From: an uncultured Verrucomicrobiales bacterium
Lineage (GTDB): Bacteria > Verrucomicrobiota > Verrucomicrobiia > Verrucomicrobiales > DEV007
Length of the DNA: 64,000 nt
NCBI GenBank assembly: GCA_943789025.1
Contig: CALSSN010000019.1
Location: forward strand, 1-64,000
Reading direction: 5' to 3'
Positions 59,193 through 64,000 of the stretch are shown one piece after another (the first letter of the stretch is position 1; each line of letters opens with the position of its first letter). The position numbers and the translations under genes are program-made. The notes beneath the pieces are model-generated. The model had not been told where the DNA came from. It did not search any database and saw only the letters and a list, made by a program, of their open reading frames with translations.

Positions 59193-59975
59193 ATGAACCG
59201 CCGCCGCTTTGTCACTTCCTCTGCCGGACTTCTGGCCACCTCTTCGGTTGCTGGCCCGACCGTTGCGGATACGGCGGATTTCCCCCCTGCTGCCAGTCTT
59301 CCTCAGCCAGCGAGTCAGTCCTCCCCGCTCACTTTGCATCACAGCGATGTGGTTCTCTTCCAGGGGGATTCGATTACAGATGCCAAGCGCAATCGGAGGG
59401 CCCAGGCGATCGCAAATGATCCACGGGCCCTGGGGCAAGGCTACGCCCGCATCATCGCCGGGGACTTGCTCGCGGAGCATGCGAAACTTGACCTGCAGGT
59501 TTTTAACCGCGGGATCTCAGGCAATAAAATTCCGGATCTGGATCTGCGCTGGCAGGCGGATACCCTGGCCTTAGAGCCGAAAGTTCTGAGTATCCTGATC
59601 GGGGTCAACGATCTCTGGCATAAGCTCAGCGGGCGCTACCACGGGACCGCCACGGACTACCGAACCGGATTCGCCGCACTGCTCGCAAAAACCCGGCAAG
59701 CCCTTCCCGACGTCCAGCTCGTCATCTGCGAGCCATTCGTGCTCCGCTGTGGAGCGGTCGATGCCAGGTGGTTTCCGGAGTTCGACGAGCGGAAGGCTTT
59801 TGCCAGAGAGGTAGCCGAGGTAGCCGCCGCCACCTGGGTGCCATTTCAAGAGGCATTCGATCACGCGGTCGAGGCAGGCAGTGCGCTCGAATCTCTGGCA
59901 GAGGACGGGGTCCACCCCACCCCTGCCGGGCACGCATTGATGGCGCGGACCTGGCGGGAAGCGACCGGGCTCTGA
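59193..59975 (+). CDS. Tat-exported SGNH/GDSL hydrolase
   Basis: Twin-arginine signal (NRRRFVTSSAGLLATSSVAG) then the SGNH hydrolase blocks: block I VLFQGDSITDAKRN (nucleophile Ser), block II NRGISGNK (Gly), block III IGVNDLWHKL (Asn), and block V EDGVHPTPAGHALMA (catalytic Asp and His). 260 aa. Probably a periplasmic carbohydrate esterase, as many of this lineage's exported SGNH enzymes are; the substrate is unknown. ATG 59193 is placed directly before the RRR motif. A longer frame from 58980 is unlikely. Confidence 0.9.
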   Translation: MNRRRFVTSSAGLLATSSVAGPTVADTADFPPAASLPQPASQSSPLTLHHSDVVLFQGDSITDAKRNRRAQAIANDPRALGQGYARIIAGDLLAEHAKLDLQVFNRGISGNKIPDLDLRWQADTLALEPKVLSILIGVNDLWHKLSGRYHGTATDYRTGFAALLAKTRQALPDVQLVICEPFVLRCGAVDARWFPEFDERKAFAREVAEVAAATWVPFQEAFDHAVEAGSALESLAEDGVHPTPAGHALMARTWREATGL

Positions 59976-60161
59976 TCACCGGATTTTGAGGGGCGGAGCC
60001 TGGTTTTGAGAGGCCGCCATGGGCGTGGCAGCGAGCGGGTTTCTCGCAACTCACGGGCAGTGGCAGTATGCCTATTTCCCTCCCGACGGGCAGATTCAGA
60101 TCACAAGCGCCGGGTAAATAAAACATTTGCACGGCCCGATGTTTACGTGATTTGTGATTTT

Positions 60162-60185
60162 CCCTCCTTCCCTCCTTCCCTCCTT
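60162..60185. repeat. (CCCTCCTT)3 octamer repeat upstream of the coiled-coil gene
   Basis: Three perfect CCCTCCTT units end 25 bases before the GTG start at 60211. Position in the 5' region makes a length-variable expression effect conceivable. Confidence 0.88.
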
Positions 60186-60210
60186 AAAATCCGATAACAA
60201 CAAAACTACC

Positions 60211-61101
60211 GTGGCTTCAGAAAACAAAAATAGTTCCTCCGCTGGTCTGATCATCGCCATCCTCGTCGCTCTCCCGCTGGCGGGAGGGCTCGCCTTGTTC
60301 TGGAAGGCAAACCAGGACCTCAAGGTCACCATCGAAGAGCGTGCCACCGAGTTGAGCAGTCTTAAAACTGCCCACGCCGATACCGTCGCAAAGCTCAAGA
60401 CCGAGGCGGTCACCCAGGCGGAGAACTTCCGGCAGGAAATCGAGCAGATTAACGAGGAATGGAACCGCCAGGCCGAGGCCGAGCGCGAAAAACAGCAGGC
60501 CAAACTGACCCGCATCTACGAAGAAGTCAGCAAGATCGTCTATAACAGTGAGGAGACACTCACTTACATCGACACAGTCGAGGCCAAGCTCAAGGAAGGG
60601 CAAGCCCTCAGTGACAGCGATGTCGAGCAACTTGAAATGCTCAGCGCCGGCCTGACCTACGTGAAAAAACAGTATTCCAAGCCGATTCACGAGTTCAAAG
60701 AACTCGACGCATTCCTCGCCTCCCAACTCGGGGCAACCGCAGTGCCACCTAAGGAGCGCTACGGACTGTTCCGGCGCATTTTCGGCCGGAAGTATAAGGA
60801 GGCAGTCCGCGATTACTACAAGGACGAGGGCCGACGTGAAGCCTACACGGTAGCCCGGGAAAAAGTCAGCGAGGCCTACGCCAGTGCCCAGGGCGCGATG
60901 GCTGGGCTGGCGGCGGAGACCGACAAATATATCAAGGGAATCGATGCCTTGGTGGCCGGCAACAAAGCGCAGAGCGAGGACCTTGCGAATTTCTTTAAGA
61001 GCTCGCGCAAGATCATCGACATCCACCAGAGCATCATGCGCCTGCAGGAGGAGCAGAAAAGCGATCCCGGCGCCGCTCTCGAAGAGCCGCCAAAGTCCTG
61101 A
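60211..61101 (+). CDS. Membrane-anchored coiled-coil protein of unknown function
   Basis: 296 aa from GTG 60211 (VASENKNSSS). One membrane helix (LIIAILVALPLAGGLALFW, residues 12-30) is followed by a long coiled coil (about residues 33-135), then an acidic helical region, a basic patch (RYGLFRRIFGRKYKEAVRDYY, about 190-210) and more helix to the end. No family recognised. Topology suggests a cytoplasmic or periplasmic rod anchored at its N-terminus. A (CCCTCCTT)3 repeat lies upstream. No obvious operon partner. Confidence 0.7.
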   Translation: MASENKNSSSAGLIIAILVALPLAGGLALFWKANQDLKVTIEERATELSSLKTAHADTVAKLKTEAVTQAENFRQEIEQINEEWNRQAEAEREKQQAKLTRIYEEVSKIVYNSEETLTYIDTVEAKLKEGQALSDSDVEQLEMLSAGLTYVKKQYSKPIHEFKELDAFLASQLGATAVPPKERYGLFRRIFGRKYKEAVRDYYKDEGRREAYTVAREKVSEAYASAQGAMAGLAAETDKYIKGIDALVAGNKAQSEDLANFFKSSRKIIDIHQSIMRLQEEQKSDPGAALEEPPKS

Positions 61102-61130
61102 CAGGCCTGCCCCGCCTCGCTCCCGGACTA

Positions 61131-61176
61131 TTTTTTTTAGGACTGAGCTTACGAGGGATTCCCTGCCTTCCTCCTC
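61131..61176 (+). repeat. Short intergenic repeat, copy 1
   Basis: T-run, TAGGACTGAGC, CGAGGGATTCCC and a CTTCCTCCTC tail. Matches 62992-63042 over about 45 bases in the same orientation. Both copies lie between genes. Confidence 0.8.
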
Positions 61177-61193
61177 ACCCATTGATACTAAAG

Positions 61194-61427
61194 AAAGTCT
61201 GCTTCATTACTCCACCCGCCCCGCCATTTGGAATGGGTTTGGATTGCAGTGAGCATCGCTACGCTCTGAGCTCGCTGAAAAAGCCCTTCGGGTTGCTGCC
61301 CGCATCGCTGCGTGGCTAGGTTGCTCGGTGCTCGTTGGTCGTTGCTCGTTGGTCGCGGATGCTCATCCAGTTGCGCCTCGCGCCGTGCCACACAGAATCC
61401 GCACAACAATGACGGGCACCGCTATGA
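61194..61427 (+). repeat. Dispersed intergenic repeat, copy B (about 234 bp)
   Basis: Second copy of the element at 47670-47880, same orientation. It is longer because of an extra GTTGGTCGTTGCTC-type duplication near its middle. The right-hand end is the best-conserved part. Confidence 0.88.
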
Positions 61428-61500
61428 CTCCCCCCTCTCGCCCCTCTCCCCCCCCCTCCCCCCTCTCCCAACGAAGAGGGCATCAAAGATCAGGCGCTTT

Positions 61501-62400
61501 TTATTTCCACCTCGGTCCGTTAACAGGGGCCGACCGGGCGCGCTTTCTTATACCGGCACGCTGGATGCGTCGCTCCGCCTTGTACGCTGCGGGGTAGAGT
61601 TGCAGGCGTCGCGGAAGCAGCGGGTAGACGCATGGGATGACTCTTCGGAACACCCTCATCCTGAGCCGCGTCCACCACGTGCTGCGGAGGCCGAGCCGAT
61701 CGCGGACACGCGGCGGGAGGGTTTCGATCGGGAGGAAGTCGCTGAGGAGTCCGAGCGGGCGGATCCACCACGGTGCCCGCGGGTAGACGACAGCCTGCGC
61801 TACCTCGGCACAAACGGCGTGCTCGCCGAGCATCGGGTCGGCCAGCATCTGCTCATAGTAGGCTGCGAAGGATGGGAAATCCTGCGGCCCGAAGTTGCGG
61901 TCGAGTCCAAAAAAAACCCCGAAGTCTCTGAAGTCGCGGTAGAAGTGCTCCCGGCGCGCGTCATCGAGACGGTCCATGACCAGTTCGTAGCCGTCGAGCG
62001 CAGCGACTACCAGGGTGGCCAGAACCCACATCTGCAATTCCGGCTCGAAGGCAGAATACTGGCGTTCTCCGGGCATGCCCTCGGCGATTTCACCTCGCAC
62101 CCGGGCATGAATCTTCTCCAGCATCTCCGCCATCGCGGCTGCCTCCTGGCGGGTTCCGAAGGCGATGTGAGTCACCGAGAAAAGCGTGCGCCGGAGGCGG
62201 GCAAGGCTGTCTTTCTGAAAGTCACTGTGCTGCGCGACTCCTTGCGCCACCCGTGGATGCGCGGTCTGAAGAATCGCCGCCGCAGGACCGAAAAGGATGC
62301 CCAGCCAGACCCGGTTCAGCTTCCACATCTCCGAGTCCTCAAAGAAGACGAAATCCAGGTCTGCCTCCGAGTCGCTCGTGGAGGATTGGTGGGAGGACAT
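61501..62400 (-). CDS. MpaB/DUF2236-family oxygenase
   Basis: 299 aa member of the DUF2236 group that includes MpaB and rubber oxygenase Lcp. It shows the family opening MWKLNRVWLGILFGPAAAIL, QTAHPRVAQGV with the putative heme-ligand His, FGTRQEA, WVLATLVVAALDGYEL, and LPPRVRDRLGL with the C-terminal Arg-rich region. Heme-binding oxidoreductase by family knowledge; substrate unknown. It precedes (on the minus strand) an SRPBCC gene, but their relation is only positional. Confidence 0.85.
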   Translation of the reverse strand: MSSHQSSTSDSEADLDFVFFEDSEMWKLNRVWLGILFGPAAAILQTAHPRVAQGVAQHSDFQKDSLARLRRTLFSVTHIAFGTRQEAAAMAEMLEKIHARVRGEIAEGMPGERQYSAFEPELQMWVLATLVVAALDGYELVMDRLDDARREHFYRDFRDFGVFFGLDRNFGPQDFPSFAAYYEQMLADPMLGEHAVCAEVAQAVVYPRAPWWIRPLGLLSDFLPIETLPPRVRDRLGLRSTWWTRLRMRVFRRVIPCVYPLLPRRLQLYPAAYKAERRIQRAGIRKRARSAPVNGPRWK

Positions 62401-62446
62401 ACCCTGGCGGGGAAAGGCGCTTGTTTCAGCGCACGGGAGTCAGGCT

Positions 62447-62908
62447 TCAGGCCCCGCGCCGCCGCCGGATCCCTTCCTGCTCAAAGTGGGCTCGAAGGCT
62501 CGTCAACAAGGCGGTGTAAATGGGCGTGCAGAATGCGAAGACGGCATCCGGATCCGGAGACTCGTAGACCGAGAGCCATTCAATAAAAGCTCCCGTTTCG
62601 GCTCCCAGGGTGACCGGTGCAACCCGGATCGTACCCATGTAATTCGCGACCGCGTCGGCAGCCACCACATCCGGCCCGTCGTCGATGCTGTAGGTCAGCG
62701 TTCGAGTGCTGGCATCACGACTCAGGAGCGTCTCGTGGAACACTCCGTTGAGGACACGTCGGGCGCCGACTTCGTGCCCGTCGGTCTCTCCGACTGCTTC
62801 CAGCGAGGTCACCACGTCGGGGGCCCAGCTCATATCATGGAAATCAGACACCGCGTTCCAGACCACCTCAGCGCTGGCAGGGACAAGAATTGAATTGTAA
62901 CAGCTCAT
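62447..62908 (-). CDS. SRPBCC-fold protein
   Basis: 153 aa START/SRPBCC (polyketide-cyclase-like) fold: N-terminal SILVPASAEVVWNAVSDFHDMSWAPDVV-type opening (shown in part: ASAEVVWNAVSDF), then GARRVLNGVFHETLL, RTLTYSIDDGPDVV and a C-terminal helix with IYTALLTSLRAHFEQEG. Binds a hydrophobic ligand in related proteins. It is about 50 bases upstream of the MpaB-like gene on the same strand, so the two may be co-transcribed. Confidence 0.85.
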   Translation of the reverse strand: MSCYNSILVPASAEVVWNAVSDFHDMSWAPDVVTSLEAVGETDGHEVGARRVLNGVFHETLLSRDASTRTLTYSIDDGPDVVAADAVANYMGTIRVAPVTLGAETGAFIEWLSVYESPDPDAVFAFCTPIYTALLTSLRAHFEQEGIRRRRGA

Positions 62909-62991
62909 GGGAAGAACCTATAGCCCATGCTCGCCGCAGCCTCAATCGCCCTTTCCGATCGCTCGCGCCACCCAGCCTGGCTCCCTCTGCC

Positions 62992-63042
62992 TTTTTGTAG
63001 GACTGAGCCCGCGAGGGATTCCCCGCGCCTGCCTTCTCCTCG
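62992..63042 (+). repeat. Short intergenic repeat, copy 2
   Basis: Matches 61131-61176: TTTTTGTAGGACTGAGC, GCGAGGGATTCCC and a CTGCCTTCTCCTCGC-type tail. It contains the inverted pair GGGATTCCC. Confidence 0.78.
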
Positions 63043-63074
63043 CAGCGCTTCCTGCACTTCACTCTTCCCCCACT

Positions 63075-63384
63075 TTAGCCCTCGAAAGACTCATCGTCTT
63101 CGAGTTCCTCCTGCTCCTCGAGTTCGACCAGCTCGATCACCCCCTCGCCGCTGCAGATCGGGCAGGTGCGCTGGCGCAGGAAGATCACGTAGACCAGCCC
63201 GAAGGCCACAAATCCGCTGAACCACCCCCAGTAAGGGAGACTGCCCACGCCGAAAAAATTTGGTGACCGCCACGCCGATCGCCAGGAAAAACAGCGACCC
63301 GCTCCAGAGTGAGAAGCGCAGCAGACAACCGTCCTGGGGACAGCGCCCCTCGCCGTCGCAGGTGGGACAAAGGTAGGAAGACAT
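63075..63384 (-). CDS. Small membrane protein with two DnaJ-like zinc-ribbon halves (frameshifted)
   Basis: From ATG 63384 the protein begins with CPTCDGEGRCPQDGC, then a membrane helix (FSLWSGSLFFLAIGVAVTKFF). As written the frame then turns into an Arg-rich tail. If the six-A run at 63253-63258 had five, it continues through GVGSLPYWGWFSGFVAFGLVYVIF (second helix, in parts) to RTCPICSGEGVIELVELE and an acidic end, stopping at 63075-63077. The corrected product is about 102 aa: two CxxC zinc half-sites flanking two helices. This strongly suggests the frame break is spurious. No named family. Confidence 0.72.
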
Positions 63385-63678
63385 GGTGTGAAATGATTGC
63401 GAGAGCTGGCGGCCGATGCCTTTTTGTCAAAGCCGAAGCCCCGAACGGTGACTCGGAGAACTGGTGCTCAAGGCACCTTGCGGAGTGCGACGGGGTCTGA
63501 CAAGCACAAAGTTCCGGCCCCTACCGCGGACGATGAAAGCCGGGCACCCCGCCCGGCAGCCGGGCGGCATAAAAGCGCAGCGCACCCACCGGATTGATGG
63601 TATCATTTTGTTTGCAGCGAGACATCCGGTCCCTGCGCATCCGCAACAACAACATCACGATCAAAAAAAAGCGTCACC
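63385..63678. other. Intergenic region with a GC-rich hairpin
   Basis: No gene. Perfect 8-bp inverted repeat CCGCCCGG-CAG-CCGGGCGG at 63549-63567, about 110 bp upstream of the last gene. No T-tract follows it, so it is not a standard terminator. Confidence 0.55.
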
Positions 63679-64000
63679 ATGAAAGATTCCTCCAGAACCC
63701 TCGCCCCTTTAGCTGTGCTCCTAGTTCTCATCGCATTGCCCGCACACGCCGAGATCGTCGGCGGCGCTGTCACCGGCGGGTATCTCGAAGGAACGGGACG
63801 GCGTCTTCAAGAAGCTCGCGCCGCCCATCGGGAAGGTCGGGTAGCGACAACCACCAGAGCCCGAACCTGTTCGGGTTCGACGAACAGCAGGACGTCACGC
63901 TCGAGCAGGCCTCTGCAGGTAGATATCCTGGTCGCGAAGGGCACCGTCGTGCGGAAGAAGGGCCCGAAAAGCCTCAAAGCCGGCCGGCCGGTGGCCAGCC
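63679..64000 (+). CDS. Exported protein, possible PEP-CTERM-type exosortase substrate (partial; frameshifted)
   Basis: ATG 63679 begins a clear signal peptide (LAPLAVLLVLIALPAHAEIVGG). In the written frame the rest is Arg/Ser-rich, but in other frames it reads DGVFKKLAPPIGKVG, SDNHQSPNLFGFDEQQDVTLEQ-like (in parts) and LQVDILVAKGTVV, which look like one folded exported protein. Three one-base changes between 63795 and 63920 would join them (an extra G at 63795-63797, an extra T near 63837). The pattern S-P-N-L-x-G-F-D-E-x-Q and VDIL resembles secreted proteins of planctomycete/verrucomicrobial type that carry a C-terminal sorting domain; the C-terminus is past the window. Confidence 0.55.
   Translation, partial: MKDSSRTLAPLAVLLVLIALPAHAEIVGGAVTGGYLEGTGRRLQEARAAHREGRVATTTRARTCSGSTNSRTSRSSRPLQVDILVAKGTVVRKKGPKSLKAGRPVAS

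Larger units (their letters stand above)
61102..61500. other. Intergenic region with two repeat families and a pyrimidine tract
   Basis: No gene. Contains the short repeat C1 (61131-61176), dispersed repeat copy B (61194-61427), and a C-rich pyrimidine tract at about 61427-61470. Confidence 0.7.

Noticed and set aside
61102-61140. Rho-independent terminator after the coiled-coil gene
   Set aside because: There is a T-run but no adequate stem before it.
60217-61182. 321-codon minus-strand frame opposite the coiled-coil gene
   Set aside because: Leu/Val-rich shadow; the plus strand shows a consistent helix and heptad pattern.
61312-62586. 424-codon plus-strand frame
   Set aside because: Runs through the dispersed repeat and antisense to the MpaB-like gene.

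Overview
The window reads as chromosomal DNA from a member of the Verrucomicrobiota, or a close relative in the Planctomycetota–Verrucomicrobiota group. This is inferred from gene content: a DUF1501 plus DUF1549/DUF1553 (PSCyt/PSD1) pair, an exosortase/EpsI locus, Tat-exported Gfo/Idh/MocA and SGNH proteins, GT-C glycosyltransferases and many lineage-type exported proteins. No phage, plasmid, transposase, CRISPR or rRNA was seen. One tRNA (Ser, anticodon GCU) is present.

Layout. 0-2.3 kb: a minus-strand multi-domain OmpA-like envelope protein with a long Val/Glu/Pro repeat linker, cut by the left edge. 2.6-12.2 kb: housekeeping and metabolic genes (threonylcarbamoyl-AMP synthase, shikimate kinase, QueG, a carotenoid desaturase/CruF pair, a Tat-exported oxidoreductase, alanine dehydrogenase, an ArnT-like transferase). 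12.3-17.9 kb: a zinc-ribbon membrane protein divergent from a sigma-54 regulator with a degenerate receiver, homoserine dehydrogenase, and a small membrane protein. 18.2-24.7 kb: carA, an FHA protein, purA, uppS, and a LemA/M48 protease pair. 24.8-31.8 kb: an ArsS-like radical SAM enzyme, tRNA-Ser, a repeat-motif lipoprotein, and the polymerase/exosortase/EpsI locus. 31.9-38.1 kb: moeA, DUF1501 and DUF1549/1553 genes, all frameshifted. 38.4-46.2 kb: aldA, an EF-hand protein, a GT-C transferase, a YwqK-like lipoprotein, GT61, selA. 46.2-64 kb: redox enzymes, sbcDC, methyltransferases, exported hypotheticals, a PAS/SnoaL exported protein, an MpaB-like oxygenase, an SRPBCC protein and, at the right edge, an exported protein that may be an exosortase substrate.

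A pattern across the window is single-base length differences, mostly one extra base and often in homopolymers, that break otherwise well-conserved reading frames: the OmpA gene, FHA gene, exosortase, moeA (about five), DUF1501 (several), DUF1549, the DJ-1-like gene, the small zinc-ribbon gene and the last gene. The simplest reading is sequencing or assembly error, densest at 31.8-38 kb, rather than many genuine pseudogenes. The reconstructed products are given in each entry.

For novelty the best leads are: the tandem OmpA/VVEEP-repeat protein; an approximately 210-235 bp dispersed intergenic repeat present twice; the protein with a duplicated CPY-K-F-IP motif beside the exosortase locus; the sigma-54 activator lacking its phospho-acceptor Asp; the exported PAS-SnoaL protein; and a Cys-rich reading frame that follows selA in the same frame across two UGA codons. 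None of these amounts by itself to a demonstrated new system.
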